Both the position numbers and the translations under genes were made by a program. Shown here piece after piece: positions 1 to 9,706 of a stretch of 64,000 bases of DNA. Under the pieces are notes generated by a model. That model saw only the letters and a list, made by a program, of their open reading frames with translations, did not search any database and had not been told where the DNA came from. Position 1 is the first letter of the stretch. Every line of letters begins with the position of its first letter. This stretch comes from Chloroflexota bacterium (GTDB taxonomy: Bacteria > Chloroflexota > Dehalococcoidia > FW602-bin16). The stretch lies in NCBI GenBank assembly GCA_004297765.1, contig SCTZ01000071.1:1-64000 (forward strand), written 5' to 3'.

Positions 1-583
1 TGTAGATCGCAACGTCTCGTCCCACCTGGGCCGGCAGCACGGACCGCGCCTCGCTGGTAGGCATGGCAAACTCCGGGATCAGGAGAATGGCCCGCAGATC
101 CTCAGGCATCGGAACCTTGGTCCACAGCAATCCCTGCCCCTCGACGACCGTGACGACGCATCCACCGAAGATGGCCGCTCCCACGTTATCGGGATGGCCT
201 TCCAGCTGGCACGCCAGCATGGCGATCTGGTCCTGGTCCAGCGCATCCCCCAGCAGAGCGTTGGCGGCCACCAGCCCGGCCACCGCGGCGGCCGCGCTGC
301 TGCCCAGTCCACGCGCCACCGGGATGCGGTTGTCGATGGTCAGCGACAACGCAGGAAGCGGTCGGCCCACTCGCTCGAAAACCAGTCGCATGGCCCGCAA
401 GACCAGATTATCCGATGCCGACTGAATCGCCTCCGCCCCCTCACCCGTGACAACGGTCTGGGGGCGATCGGACAACTCCACCGTGAACGTGCTATAGATC
501 TGCAGAGCAATAGCCAGGCAGTCAAACCCGGGACCCAGGTTGGCCGTCGTGGCAGGAACGGTCACACGTACTCTCTCTCGCAC
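1..583 (-). CDS. thrB: Homoserine kinase, N-terminal part (runs off the window)
   Basis: This gene is absent from the ORF track because it has no stop inside the window; I read it directly from the reverse strand. The protein begins VRERVRVTVPATTANLGPGF and continues for about 194 codons. It carries the GHMP-kinase nucleotide loop GLGSSAAAAVAGLVA and the family motif GHPDNVGAAIFGG. Homoserine kinase phosphorylates L-homoserine with ATP in threonine synthesis in the cytosol. The GTG start at 583 shares one base with the stop codon of the UPF0182 gene (TAGTG), which implies translational coupling; a second in-frame GTG lies at 565. PATTANLGPGFD is typical of homoserine kinase, so other GHMP kinases are unlikely. 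The C-terminal third is missing only because the window ends. Confidence 0.9.
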   Translation of the reverse strand, partial: MRERVRVTVPATTANLGPGFDCLAIALQIYSTFTVELSDRPQTVVTGEGAEAIQSASDNLVLRAMRLVFERVGRPLPALSLTIDNRIPVARGLGSSAAAAVAGLVAANALLGDALDQDQIAMLACQLEGHPDNVGAAIFGGCVVTVVEGQGLLWTKVPMPEDLRAILLIPEFAMPTSEARSVLPAQVGRDVAIY

Positions 584-3303
584 TAGGGCCCCCTTTGCAG
601 CATATCAGACAGCCGTCTTAGATCTGCCTCGAAATCCTTCAACTCGGACTGAATCTTTCCGTAGCGCTCTTGAAGAGAACGCGTCAGGTCAATAGCAGCG
701 TTGCTGGCCGAGCCTGAGGGCTGCGGGGGTTGGGCGGAGGGCTGGGGCTGACTCACGCCGGGCGTGGTGGTAATCTCAGTAGCAAAAAGACTGGCTATGG
801 CAGCACTGACGGTCTGCTCCATCACCACACGATTGCCGGCCGCAAGCACGACCCGCTTCATCTCAGGCAAGCTGCTTTGCTCTGCTTGCAGGTAGATGGG
901 CTCCACGTACAGGTTGGATTTCCCGATGGGAATGATGGTCATGTTGCCCCGGATTACCCGTGAACCGGCTTGGTCCCACAGCGACAATTGCTCAGAGATG
1001 CGGGTGTCCTGATCGATGCGCGCCTCCACCTGCAATGGTCCGTAGATCAACTTGTCCTTCGAGTACTTCAAGGCCACCAGACGGCCGTAGTTGGCACCAT
1101 CGCTGCGTGCCGCCAGCCAGGTGATCATGTTGTTCTTGTTGGGTGGCGTATAGGGCAGGATCAGCGCAAACTCCTCGCCGGGTTCGTCCGGCAGACGCAG
1201 AATCACGTAGTAGGGCTCGATACTGCGCAACTGGTTGCCCCGCCCGACCTGAGGAATGGTCCAGGCATCCTCTCGATTGTAGAAGACCCGTGCATCCTGC
1301 ATATGATAGATGCTGTACATACGGGCCTGCACGGAGAACAGATCCTCGGGGTACCGGACGTGGCTCCTGATCTCGGCCGGCATCTGGTCTATCGGAGAGA
1401 ACAACTGCGGAAAGGCCGCGGCGTAGGTTCGGATGATAGGATCCGTGTCGTCCGCGATGAAGAAGCGGACCGAGCCGTCGTACGCGTCAGTCACCACCTT
1501 AACGCTGTTGCGCATATAGTTGACGCGCGCCTGCACGGGTTGCGAGTAAGGATAGTGGTCGCTGTAAGTGTAGGCATCCTGCAGCCAGTAGAGCCTGCCG
1601 TCCGCAATGACCAGGTACGGATCGCGGTCGTATAACAGGAACGGCGCGATCTTCTGGGTACGCTCGCGGATGTCTCGATGCATGAGAAGCTTGCTCTGCT
1701 GCCCGACGTAGCTGGATAGCATCAGGTTGGCGTCTCCCAGTTGCCACGAGAACAGTAGCCTTGTCAAGTAGCCGTTTAGCTGAATTCCCGAGTCACCCTG
1801 ATAATCGCTGTAGGCGTTTTCGTCGCCCTTCGGGTAGTCGAACTCCGGCGTGCCAGTGTTGACGACGACGTAGTCGGAGTCCCGCTCCCCGTAGTAGATC
1901 TCCGGGCGATCGATCTGCAGCTTTCCTTTCGGCGGAACGTCCTGTACGATCAGGTTCGGCAGCCCTTCGGGAGAAACCGCGTTCACGAGGCTGGCAGCCA
2001 CTCCGTAGCCATGGGTGTACTTAAGGCGCCGGTTCACCCAGGTCTGGGCTTCGCTGGAGAGACGAGAGGCGTTCATTTCGCGGGCGCTGAGCATGACCTG
2101 CCGATACTCTCCATCGATAATGTAGCGATCCACGTCGATGTCGCCGAACTCGTAGTAGGCACGGATGCTTTGAATCTGGTTGTAGGTATCGAGCAACGGA
2201 TTCGGATCCAGCAGGCGCACATTGTTTACGCTCCCGCGATTAGCCTGCAAGTCCGCCAGCGTCAGCGATTCCTCAGCCGGGTAGGGTTGCTCCGCTATCC
2301 GATCCAGCGCGTAGGCGGTGCGCGTCGCCTGGATATGGCTCTCGATGTACGGCTTCTCCTTGTCAAGCTCGCTGGGCTGGACCTCGAACCGCTGCACTAT
2401 CGACGGGTAGATGCCTCCGCCCAGCACCATCGCCAAGACCAGCAAAGCGCCCCCGGTCAGAGACAGCAGGTGGCCGCGTCGGAATACGTTGGCGACCAGC
2501 AGCCCAGCCGCCAGGATCGACACGCCAAACAACAGCAGTAGCATAGGCTGGTTAGCGTGGACGTCGGTGTAGCCGGCCCCGAAGATGGCCCGCCGCTGGG
2601 TGAGAAGCAATTCGTATCGACTCAGCCAATAGTGCCAAGCCAGGAGTAGCAATAGAGCAGCCCCCAGCAGCGACAGGTGTGCCTTTACGCCCCGACTGAC
2701 GGACAACTGAATGTGCACCGTCCCTCCCCGCGCACCAAGCTCCCCCGCGCTAGCAGGCAGTTGAGGCACGATCAGCCGAAGCGTATACACGGCCGCCGTC
2801 CCGATGAAGACCAGGGCGACGAGACCGACGAGCCAGGAGTGCAGGAACCGGTAGAACGGAAGAAGGAAGACGTAGAACGACACGTCGCGACCGTATATGG
2901 GATCGATGGTCTCAAACGGGATGGCCAGCGCGTAGCGGAGCACGGTGTCCCACTGACCGGAAGCGGCGGCCCCCATGATCACGGCCAGCACCAGCCCCAT
3001 CAGGATCAGAACGCCCGTGAAAAGACGCTCAGTGGCTCTGCCCTCGATCGAGGCGACGAACTGCCAGAGATTGTGGTCACCGTGGGACAACCTGCGCGCC
3101 GTGAAGGTGCTGGCACACCAGACGACGAAGAAGACGATCGCAGCTCCAAAGAAAAGTAGAACCTTGACGATGAGAGTCGTGGCGAGGATGCTCTGCAGAC
3201 CGACGCTCGCGTACCAGAGCCAATCGGCGTAGATGCCACCGAGCACCAGGGCGACGATGAACAGCACCGCAAGTACCCCGAGTGTTACCAGCCTTGCTCG
3301 CAC
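583..3303 (-). CDS. UPF0182 family large membrane protein
   Basis: A 906-residue protein matching the UPF0182 (COG1615) family in length and layout. The N-terminal 320 residues hold about seven hydrophobic membrane segments (for example LGVLAVLFIVALVLGGIYADW). A large, probably extracytoplasmic domain follows, with conserved-looking stretches such as EKPYIESHIQATRTAYAL and YVEPIYLQAEQSSLPEMKRV. A Pro/Gln/Ser-rich linker (about 840-870) precedes a C-terminal amphipathic helix. The family is widespread in Actinobacteria, Cyanobacteria and Chloroflexi, and its function is unknown. The GTG start at 3303 has GGAGGT about 8 bases upstream. The gene reads from a strong promoter at 3333-3361 into thrB, so the two probably share a transcript. 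Confidence 0.9.
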   Translation of the reverse strand: MRARLVTLGVLAVLFIVALVLGGIYADWLWYASVGLQSILATTLIVKVLLFFGAAIVFFVVWCASTFTARRLSHGDHNLWQFVASIEGRATERLFTGVLILMGLVLAVIMGAAASGQWDTVLRYALAIPFETIDPIYGRDVSFYVFLLPFYRFLHSWLVGLVALVFIGTAAVYTLRLIVPQLPASAGELGARGGTVHIQLSVSRGVKAHLSLLGAALLLLLAWHYWLSRYELLLTQRRAIFGAGYTDVHANQPMLLLLFGVSILAAGLLVANVFRRGHLLSLTGGALLVLAMVLGGGIYPSIVQRFEVQPSELDKEKPYIESHIQATRTAYALDRIAEQPYPAEESLTLADLQANRGSVNNVRLLDPNPLLDTYNQIQSIRAYYEFGDIDVDRYIIDGEYRQVMLSAREMNASRLSSEAQTWVNRRLKYTHGYGVAASLVNAVSPEGLPNLIVQDVPPKGKLQIDRPEIYYGERDSDYVVVNTGTPEFDYPKGDENAYSDYQGDSGIQLNGYLTRLLFSWQLGDANLMLSSYVGQQSKLLMHRDIRERTQKIAPFLLYDRDPYLVIADGRLYWLQDAYTYSDHYPYSQPVQARVNYMRNSVKVVTDAYDGSVRFFIADDTDPIIRTYAAAFPQLFSPIDQMPAEIRSHVRYPEDLFSVQARMYSIYHMQDARVFYNREDAWTIPQVGRGNQLRSIEPYYVILRLPDEPGEEFALILPYTPPNKNNMITWLAARSDGANYGRLVALKYSKDKLIYGPLQVEARIDQDTRISEQLSLWDQAGSRVIRGNMTIIPIGKSNLYVEPIYLQAEQSSLPEMKRVVLAAGNRVVMEQTVSAAIASLFATEITTTPGVSQPQPSAQPPQPSGSASNAAIDLTRSLQERYGKIQSELKDFEADLRRLSDMLQRGP

Positions 3304-3332
3304 CGATACCGACCTCCGCTCCAGGATGGTAG

Positions 3333-3361
3333 ATTATAGCATCGGCCCCTCGGTAATTCAA
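3333..3361 (-). promoter_or_regulatory. Sigma-70 promoter of the UPF0182-thrB unit
   Basis: On the minus strand TTGAAT and a perfect TATAAT are separated by exactly 17 bases. Transcription would start about 30 bases before the GTG of the UPF0182 gene and its GGAGGT site. Confidence 0.75.
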
Positions 3362-3407
3362 TACACAAACCTACACGCGAGCAGTGGCATGGTCGGGTGG
3401 GCGCCGT

Positions 3408-3436
3408 TTGTCATCGGATAGGTCCACTGCTACAAT
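3408..3436 (+). promoter_or_regulatory. Sigma-70 promoter upstream of murJ
   Basis: TTGTCA and TACAAT are spaced by 17 bases. It lies back to back with the UPF0182 promoter. The leader to the murJ start would be about 115 bases and includes the GATCGGACC repeat. Confidence 0.65.
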
Positions 3437-3470
3437 TCGATCAAGTGGCGCTATCGGGAATCGTCTCTGT

Positions 3471-3510
3471 CCGATCGGACCGATCGGTCCGATCCGACTG
3501 ATCGGACGGA
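3471..3510. repeat. GATCGGACC-type short tandem palindromic repeat
   Basis: About 40 bases of degenerate 9-base units (CCGATCGGACCGATCGGTCC...), each palindromic around GATC or CGATCGG. A second cluster with the same units lies at 54795-54832. Both sit in the leader 40-90 bases upstream of a start codon. Confidence 0.8.
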
Positions 3511-3559
3511 TGCGCATCCTTATCAGTAGTAGGGTATCAATCTCTGTTGGAATCAACCG

Positions 3560-5116
3560 TTGGCTAGCCGCACCAAGGCTATCGTTTCGGCCACCGCCAT
3601 CTTGATGGTGGCCTTCGTGGCGAGCCGCGTGCTTGGGTTGGCGCGCGATATCGTCATCGCCCACGCCTTCGGCACCAGCGCCGAGCTGGACGCCTATAAC
3701 GCCGCCTTCCGACTGCCAGACTTCGTCTTCCAGCTTGTGGCCGGTGGAGCCTTCGCCAGCGCGATCATTCCAGTCTTCAGCACCTACGCTACCCGGCGGG
3801 GTCCCGAAGAAGCCTGGCGCATCGTCAGCGCTGTGGCCAACGCCGTCGTGCTCGGCGCGCTGCTCATCGCCCTAGCCGCCTTAGTCCTCGCCCCCAGGCT
3901 CGTTCCATGGCTGGTCCCGGAGTTCTCCCCCGCGCATCAAAGCTTGGTCGTGAATCTCACGCGCGTGATGCTCATTTCGCCCGTGGCGTTCAGCGTGAGC
4001 ATCGTAGTCACCAGCGTTCTGAATGCCCGCCAGCATTTCCTCTGGCCGGCCATCGCTCCGATCGTCTACAACCTGTCCACCATCACGGGGGCCTTGCTTG
4101 CCACCACCGGATTGGGCATTTATGGATTGGCGGCGGGAGTGGCCGCCGGCTCGGTGTTGCACCTGGCCGTCCAGCTACCAGCCCTGTCGCGCTGCGGCGC
4201 GCGCTACAATCTAACGCTGGATCTAGGTCATCCGGGAGTGCGTGAGGTCCTCAGGTTGCTCTTGCCCAGAACCATCGGTCTGACCGCGGCCCAGATCAGC
4301 CTTGTGGTCTACACGGCCCTAGCTTCGGGTCTGGCCAGCGGCAGCATCGCCTCCCTCAACTACGCCTGGCTCTTGACTATGATGCCACTGGGTATCTTCG
4401 GGATCGCCGTGGCCAACGCCGTCTTTCCCACACTCGCCGAGCAAGTGGCAGAGCACGATCTGGATAGTCTAAGACGGACTGTGCACGGCGCGCTGCGCAT
4501 GGTCCTGTTTCTCACGATCCCGGCTAGCGTTGGACTGATCACGCTGCGTGTGCCGCTGATCGCCCTGCTGTTCCAGCGAGGCAGCTTCGACCAGCAATCG
4601 ACGCAGATGACGGCCTGGGCCCTTCTCTTCTTCGCGGCAGGGCTCTTCGCCCATGCTACCCTGGAGGTCGTCACGCGCGCCTTCTATGCGTTGCATGACA
4701 CGCTCACGCCAGTGACCCTGGCCGTCGTGTCCATGATACTAAACGTCGGCTTGAGCTTTGTGCTGGTGCGCTTTCTGCAACATGGAGGGCTGGCTTTGAG
4801 CATGTCCATCGCAACGATGGTCGAGGCAAGCTTCTTGCTAGTGATTCTGTCCCGACGCGTGCCCCAGCTAGTAGACTGGCGTCTCGCAGCGGCCTGCGGC
4901 AAGGTCCTGACCGCGGCGGGGGTTATGGGTGGCGTGATCGGCGTACTGGGCTCACGCGGTTTCATCGAACAGACCTCCGAGATGACGCAGTTGGTGGCCG
5001 TCGTCGCGGCCGCGATGCTGGGCGGTTTCGTCTATCTGGGGATCGCGCTCGTCTTGAGATCCGATGAGATCGGCGCAGCCTTGCGGGCTCTTGCAAATAT
5101 CCGGAAAAAGATATAA
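3560..5116 (+). CDS. murJ: Lipid II flippase MurJ (MviN)
   Basis: A 518-residue polytopic protein of the MOP exporter superfamily, with about 14 hydrophobic segments as expected for MurJ. It would move lipid-linked peptidoglycan precursor from the inner to the outer face of the cytoplasmic membrane. Family-typical stretches include SRVLGLARDIVIAHAFG near the N-terminus, AFRLPDFVFQLVAGGAFASA, and LAEQVAEHDLDSLRRTVHGA in the middle. The start is TTG at 3560; no in-frame ATG lies close upstream, and the motif content begins immediately after it. The gene stands alone behind its own promoter (3408-3436) and is followed by a 105-base gap. Related O-antigen or polysaccharide flippases are possible but fit less well. 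Confidence 0.93.
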   Translation: MASRTKAIVSATAILMVAFVASRVLGLARDIVIAHAFGTSAELDAYNAAFRLPDFVFQLVAGGAFASAIIPVFSTYATRRGPEEAWRIVSAVANAVVLGALLIALAALVLAPRLVPWLVPEFSPAHQSLVVNLTRVMLISPVAFSVSIVVTSVLNARQHFLWPAIAPIVYNLSTITGALLATTGLGIYGLAAGVAAGSVLHLAVQLPALSRCGARYNLTLDLGHPGVREVLRLLLPRTIGLTAAQISLVVYTALASGLASGSIASLNYAWLLTMMPLGIFGIAVANAVFPTLAEQVAEHDLDSLRRTVHGALRMVLFLTIPASVGLITLRVPLIALLFQRGSFDQQSTQMTAWALLFFAAGLFAHATLEVVTRAFYALHDTLTPVTLAVVSMILNVGLSFVLVRFLQHGGLALSMSIATMVEASFLLVILSRRVPQLVDWRLAAACGKVLTAAGVMGGVIGVLGSRGFIEQTSEMTQLVAVVAAAMLGGFVYLGIALVLRSDEIGAALRALANIRKKI

Positions 5117-5221
5117 AATCTGCGACACTCAGCGCCTCACAGGCTGCGAAGGCTGTGCAGGAACGAAACGTGCACACTTGACCTTCGATGCCGAGGTGTT
5201 GTATCTTCAAAGAGGTGGGGC

Positions 5222-6058
5222 ATGACCCAATACCAGCCCGAGGAGAAGGCTCGGCTGAAGCGGCAACTTACTGAGCAGGCGATCTCGCTGGCCATGCAGA
5301 GCCGCTGGGAAGAGGCCGTCTCCGCCAACCAGACGATTATCGACGTCCACCCATCAGATGTGGACGCGTACAACCGTCTGGGCAAGGCCTACACGGAGCT
5401 CGGCCGCTATCCGGACGCCAGTGCCGCTTACGGACGAGCTTTAGAGGTTGATCCGAACAACTCAATCGCCAAGAAGAACCTGACGCGACTCTCTCATCTG
5501 AGTCAGACCAGGGCGGAGGCTCCCCTGGCAGAGAAAGTCGACCCCCGGCTGTTCATCGAGGAGATGGGCAAGACGGGCTTCACCGAGTTGCAGCATCCGG
5601 CACCCCGGAACGTCATCGCGAAGATGAGCGCTGGCGATCCGGTCTATCTCAAGCCGGTCGGGCCGCAACTGGAGGTGGCGAACGCGCGGGGCGAGTATCT
5701 CGGAAGAATCGAGCCGCGCTTGTCGTTACGTCTCCTCAACTTCATGAATCACGGAAATCAATACGCGGCTGGCATCACAAGCTTGGATGACAGTAACATC
5801 CGCATCATCATCAAAGAAGTTCACCAAGACCCCAGCATGGCCGGCCGAGTTTCCTTCCCGCCCAGAGGGCCGGAAGGAATCCGCCCCTATATCAAGGACA
5901 GCCTCCTGCGCTACGAGCTCGAGGACGAGGAACTCCTCGATGAAGGCGAGTATCCCGAGGGACACTGGGAGGCAGAGCCTGAGCAACTTGGCGAGGAGAC
6001 CGAACTCTACGAAGAGGAAGGACATCCTCCCGAGAAGCCAGAGGAGTTCGAACTCTAG
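5222..6058 (+). CDS. TPR-repeat protein with acidic C-terminal tail
   Basis: A 278-residue soluble protein. Residues about 8-90 form two to three tetratricopeptide repeats (WEEAVSANQTIIDVHPSDVDAYNRLGKAYTELGRYPDASAAYGRALEVDP), which usually mediate protein-protein contacts. Residues about 115-220 form a second compact domain (GDPVYLKPVGPQLEVANARG, LGRIEPRLSLRLLNFM) that resembles a small beta-rich fold; I cannot name it with confidence, though a HIRAN-like fold is conceivable. The last 55 residues are strongly acidic. ATG at 5222 follows AGAGGTGGGG. A TTGACC/TATCTT pair at 5178-5207 could be a promoter but would leave almost no leader. A hairpin at 6269-6292 probably ends the transcript. The cellular role is unknown. 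Confidence 0.8.
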   Translation: MTQYQPEEKARLKRQLTEQAISLAMQSRWEEAVSANQTIIDVHPSDVDAYNRLGKAYTELGRYPDASAAYGRALEVDPNNSIAKKNLTRLSHLSQTRAEAPLAEKVDPRLFIEEMGKTGFTELQHPAPRNVIAKMSAGDPVYLKPVGPQLEVANARGEYLGRIEPRLSLRLLNFMNHGNQYAAGITSLDDSNIRIIIKEVHQDPSMAGRVSFPPRGPEGIRPYIKDSLLRYELEDEELLDEGEYPEGHWEAEPEQLGEETELYEEEGHPPEKPEEFEL

Positions 6059-6268
6059 CGAGTTCCGCAGCCGATCACATCGAGGTCCTCCACCACCAGC
6101 GCCCACCAGTGTCGTGGCGACCGGTACGGGCGGTGGGATATCCGAGAGACGCCGGCAGCGGACTGGAACGGCAGGGGCAAGGAGCCGCCCTCGGGTGGCA
6201 CTGCGGCGAAATGGCGCAAGGGGGCGCCGGCAATCTTGGGTCTCGGGAGCTTCGAAGCAACGACGCCG

Positions 6269-6292
6269 AAGCCTCTCTTTAGGAGAGGCTTT
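6269..6292 (+). terminator. Hairpin after the TPR gene
   Basis: AAGCCTCTC and GAGAGGCTT form a perfect 9-bp stem with a 5-base loop (TTTAG), followed by only a weak T run. It could end the TPR transcript or sit in the leader of the zinc-ribbon gene that starts 55 bases later. Confidence 0.5.
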
Positions 6293-6347
6293 GCCTATTG
6301 TTGGGACGAGGCCTTGAGATACGCACACTAAAAGCGGGAGGACCTCG

Positions 6348-6650
6348 GTGAACTATTCAGACAAGTACCTGAAGTGTCGTGACTGCGAGGCGGACTTTAC
6401 TTTCACCGCGGGAGAACAGGAGTTCTACGCCTTGAAGGGTCTGCAGAACGATCCACAGCGCTGCCCGGCGTGCCGAGCGCTGAAGCGGCAGCAGCGCTAC
6501 GGCGGCGTTCAGCGCGACATGCATCAGGTAGTTTGCTCTGAGTGCGGCGCAAGTGCCCTCGTGCCCTTCAACCCGCGGCAGGATCGGCCGGTCTATTGCA
6601 GCCCTTGTTTCGACAAGGTGCGCGCCGCCCGAGCCGAGGCCGAGGCGTAG
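6348..6650 (+). CDS. Double zinc-ribbon protein (zf-trcl / CxxC-x17-CxxC type)
   Basis: A 100-residue protein with two predicted zinc ribbons. The first uses CRDCEADF and CPACRALKRQQR, as in the 'probable zinc-ribbon domain' family (zf-trcl). The second is CSECGASALVPFNPRQDRPV followed by CSPC, which fits the CxxC-x17-CxxC domain. These small proteins are common in Chloroflexota and other bacteria and have no established function; nucleic-acid or protein binding is an inference. The start is GTG at 6348 with GGGAGG 9 bases upstream. It lies alone between the TPR gene and gyrA. Confidence 0.85.
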   Translation: MNYSDKYLKCRDCEADFTFTAGEQEFYALKGLQNDPQRCPACRALKRQQRYGGVQRDMHQVVCSECGASALVPFNPRQDRPVYCSPCFDKVRAARAEAEA

Positions 6651-6954
6651 CCTCTACGGCGGCAACTCGCACACCCAGACAACAACTGAACAGCTACTAG
6701 CGAGCCAGAAACATTCTGAGCCGAGCGGTGGGGCTGCCAGCGTCGCCAGCCTTGCACCCGATCATAGTGGTGTGCTCTCGCGTGCCCATAGGTTCATGGC
6801 GCCGCCGATAGCATGATCGATCGCTTGCGAACACCCCCGGGTTGGTATTTCTGTGCCCCCCAGAGCCTCATCTGGCCGCCTGGTTCGGGTTGACAAGGAC
6901 TCCTGTTTAGGCTATCCTAATGGAGTATTCTTGCCCCCCGGAGGTCAGTTCCCC
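6651..6954. other. Spacer between the zinc-ribbon gene and gyrA
   Basis: No convincing gene in about 300 bases. It contains the gyrA promoter at 6890-6918. The in-frame extension of gyrA back to 6853 in the ORF track runs through that promoter and is not expected to be translated. Confidence 0.7.
6890..6918 (+). promoter_or_regulatory. Sigma-70 promoter of gyrA
   Basis: A perfect TTGACA and TATCCT are separated by 17 bases. The transcript would begin near 6925, 30 bases before the ATG chosen for gyrA, which settles the choice of start. Confidence 0.8.
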
Positions 6955-9537
6955 ATGGAGATAGGTACCGTCAGACTCGTCAACGTCGAAGACGAGATGA
7001 AGGCATCCTACCTGGACTACGCCATGAGCGTGATCGTCTCGCGCGCGCTGCCGGACGTTCGCGACGGGCTAAAGCCAGTCCATAGACGCATCCTGTACGC
7101 CATGGACGGCCTGTCGCTGCATTTCGACAGCCCGTACAAGAAAAGCGCGCGTATCGTCGGAGAGGTGCTCGGCAAGTACCATCCCCACGGCGATGCGCCG
7201 GTCTACGATGCCATGGTCCGGATGGCTCAGGACTTCTCCATGCGTTACCCTCTCATCGACGGGCAAGGCAACTTCGGCAGCGTAGACAACGATCCACCGG
7301 CGGCAATGCGCTACACTGAGGCCCGCATGGCGGCCCTGGCCGAGGAGTTGCTGGCGGACATCGACAAGGACACCGTGGACTTCACGGACAACTTCGATGG
7401 CTCGCTGAAGGAGCCGCTGGTCTTGCCGGGCAAAGTGCCCAACCTGCTGGTGAACGGCTCCGCGGGTATCGCCGTGGGCATGGCCACCAACATTCCGCCC
7501 CATAATCTGACCGAAGTCTGCAATGGCATCGCCCACCTTATCGAGCATCCTGACGCGACGGTCGAGGATCTCGTAGCAATCGTTCAGGGTCCGGACTTCC
7601 CGACCGCGGGGATCATTCTGGGGACCGAGGGCATCAAGAGCGCCTACTCGACCGGTCACGGTCGGATCGTCGTGCGCGCCCGCGCTCACATCGAGGAGAT
7701 GAGCAAGGGCGGCCGCATGCAGATCATCGTCACCGAGTTGCCATTCCAGGTCAACAAAGCCGGCCTCATCGAGAAGATGGCCGATCTAGTCAAAGAGAAG
7801 AAGATCGAGGGAATCAGCGAGCTCCGCGACGAGTCAGACCGCCAGGGAATGCGGATCGTCATCGAGCTGCGCAAAGACTGCAAGCCCAAGCAGGTTCTAA
7901 ACAACCTGTACAAACATACGGCTATGCAATCGGCCTTTTCCGTCAATATGCTAGCACTGGTAGACGGGGCACCGCGCGTCCTGACGCTGAAGATGGTCCT
8001 CCAGCAATACCTGAACCATCGCCGCGAGGTGATCACGCGGCGCACTCAGTTCGAGCTGCAGAAGGCCAAGGACCGCGCGCACATCCTGGAAGGTCTGCGC
8101 ATCGCGCTGGACAACCTGGACGCCATCATCAGCACCATTCGCAAGTCGCAGACGGCTGAATCGGCGCGCAACAACCTCATGAAAGACTTCAAGCTCACGC
8201 AGATCCAGGCCCAGGCTATCCTGGACATGCAGCTACGCCGACTGGCTGCCCTCGAGCGCAAGAAGATCATGGACGAGTACGCGGAGGTGCTCAAGACCAT
8301 CGCCTACCTCGAGGATCTTCTGGCCAACCCCCAGAAGATCCTGTATCTGATTCGCGATGAGTTGGGCGAACTGAAGGAGAGGTTCGGCGATGCGCGCCGC
8401 ACCCGCATCCTGAAGGAAGAGCTCACCGACTTCACCGAAGAGGACCTCATCCCCGACCAGGAGATGGTGGTCAGCCTGAGCACGAAGGGCTATATCAAGC
8501 GAGTCTCCAGCGATACGTACCGCTCGCAGCGGCGCGGCGGTCGCGGCATTACGGGCGTCGTGACACGCGAGGCGGAGAGTGTGCAGCAACTGCTGGTCAC
8601 CAGCACCCACAGCAGCATCCTCTTCTTTACCGATCGCGGGCGTGTCTTCCAGTCCAAGTGCCACGAGATCCCGGACTCGTCGCGTCAGGCGAAAGGGCTG
8701 CCCCTAATCAACCTGATCGCCCTCGACCAGAACGAGGCGGTCACGGCCATGGTTGCCGTGCGCAACTTCGAGCAAGGGCACTACCTGGTGCTAGCAACCC
8801 GGCGCGGCGAGATCAAGAAAACCGCCGTGGACGAGTTCGCCTCTGTCCGCAGCAGCGGCATCATCGCCATGGACCTGGAGGAGGGCGATGCCCTGATCGT
8901 CGCTCGCGCCATCCCGGCCAAGGGCGACGTCATCATGGTCACCCAGCAGGGTCAATCCATTCGCTTCCCGGTCGCGGAACTCCGCTCCGCGTCCCGCGCT
9001 AGCGGCGGGGTGCGCGGCATTCGTCTGGAAGTGGGCGATCGATTGGTCGCTATGGACGTGGTTGACCCGGAGGCCGATCTGCTGGTGGTCAGCAGCGCCG
9101 GCTACGGCAAGCGCACCGCCCTGTCAGAGTACACCCTCCAGGGTCGCGGCGGCGGCGGCATCCGCACGCTAAAGGTCACCCCCAAGACCGGCGATCTGGT
9201 GGCTGCGCGTGTGGTCACCGACGCCGACGAGCTCATGATCGTTTCCAGCGAGGGCATCGTCCTACGCACACCGATAGGAAGCATCCAGCGCTACGGTCGA
9301 TCCAGCCAGGGCGTCAGCCTGATGCGCGTGGAGCAGAACGACCGGGTCGCCTCCATCGCCATCGTCCGAGCCACGGATGGAGATGGTCCGGAGACGAGCA
9401 CCGACCCAGGCTCCGCCCCCACCAAGGGGCGCCCGAGCGCCGCCGAGAAGTCCCGCGGCAGCGGTCTGGCCATCGATAAGCTCCCGGGCTCTGTGCCCCC
9501 CAAGAAAAGTGGGCCATCGGCCACACGGAAGCGCTAG
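6955..9537 (+). CDS. gyrA: DNA gyrase subunit A
   Basis: An 860-residue type IIA topoisomerase A subunit; it breaks and rejoins DNA to introduce negative supercoils together with GyrB (not in this window). I start at ATG 6955 because GGAGGT lies 9 bases upstream and the promoter lies between this ATG and the track's GTG at 6853. The active-site Tyr is residue 120 in [10 protein letters not shown]. The GyrA-box QRRGGRG (about residue 525) heads the C-terminal beta-pinwheel and separates true gyrase from topoisomerase IV. In the quinolone-binding loop the sequence is [10 protein letters not shown], so the usual Ser is Ala and the next residue is Pro. Residues after about 810 form a Pro/Ser/Lys-rich low-complexity tail of unknown use. 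Confidence 0.95.
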   Translation: MEIGTVRLVNVEDEMKASYLDYAMSVIVSRALPDVRDGLKPVHRRILYAMDGLSLHFDSPYKKSARIVGEVLGKYHPHGDAPVYDAMVRMAQDFSMRYPLIDGQGNFGSVDNDPPAAMRYTEARMAALAEELLADIDKDTVDFTDNFDGSLKEPLVLPGKVPNLLVNGSAGIAVGMATNIPPHNLTEVCNGIAHLIEHPDATVEDLVAIVQGPDFPTAGIILGTEGIKSAYSTGHGRIVVRARAHIEEMSKGGRMQIIVTELPFQVNKAGLIEKMADLVKEKKIEGISELRDESDRQGMRIVIELRKDCKPKQVLNNLYKHTAMQSAFSVNMLALVDGAPRVLTLKMVLQQYLNHRREVITRRTQFELQKAKDRAHILEGLRIALDNLDAIISTIRKSQTAESARNNLMKDFKLTQIQAQAILDMQLRRLAALERKKIMDEYAEVLKTIAYLEDLLANPQKILYLIRDELGELKERFGDARRTRILKEELTDFTEEDLIPDQEMVVSLSTKGYIKRVSSDTYRSQRRGGRGITGVVTREAESVQQLLVTSTHSSILFFTDRGRVFQSKCHEIPDSSRQAKGLPLINLIALDQNEAVTAMVAVRNFEQGHYLVLATRRGEIKKTAVDEFASVRSSGIIAMDLEEGDALIVARAIPAKGDVIMVTQQGQSIRFPVAELRSASRASGGVRGIRLEVGDRLVAMDVVDPEADLLVVSSAGYGKRTALSEYTLQGRGGGGIRTLKVTPKTGDLVAARVVTDADELMIVSSEGIVLRTPIGSIQRYGRSSQGVSLMRVEQNDRVASIAIVRATDGDGPETSTDPGSAPTKGRPSAAEKSRGSGLAIDKLPGSVPPKKSGPSATRKR

Positions 9538-9706
9538 CCGTCGACCGAACGCTTCACTCAATCAACAGCCCCCTTCCCGTCACCTGCTCCGCTCGCCCAG
9601 ACGAGTCGTCTCTGGCTACAGCGTCTGGTTGCTTCCTGCAGATCGGCTACACGACACCCGGCCTATCCCTGATCGGCCTTCCTGGCAGTCAAGAGAAGAA
9701 CAACAG

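Noticed and set aside
6853-6954. Longer gyrA start (GTG 6853) in the ORF track
   Set aside because: The extension contains the TTGACA-N17-TATCCT promoter, and the ribosome site points to ATG 6955.
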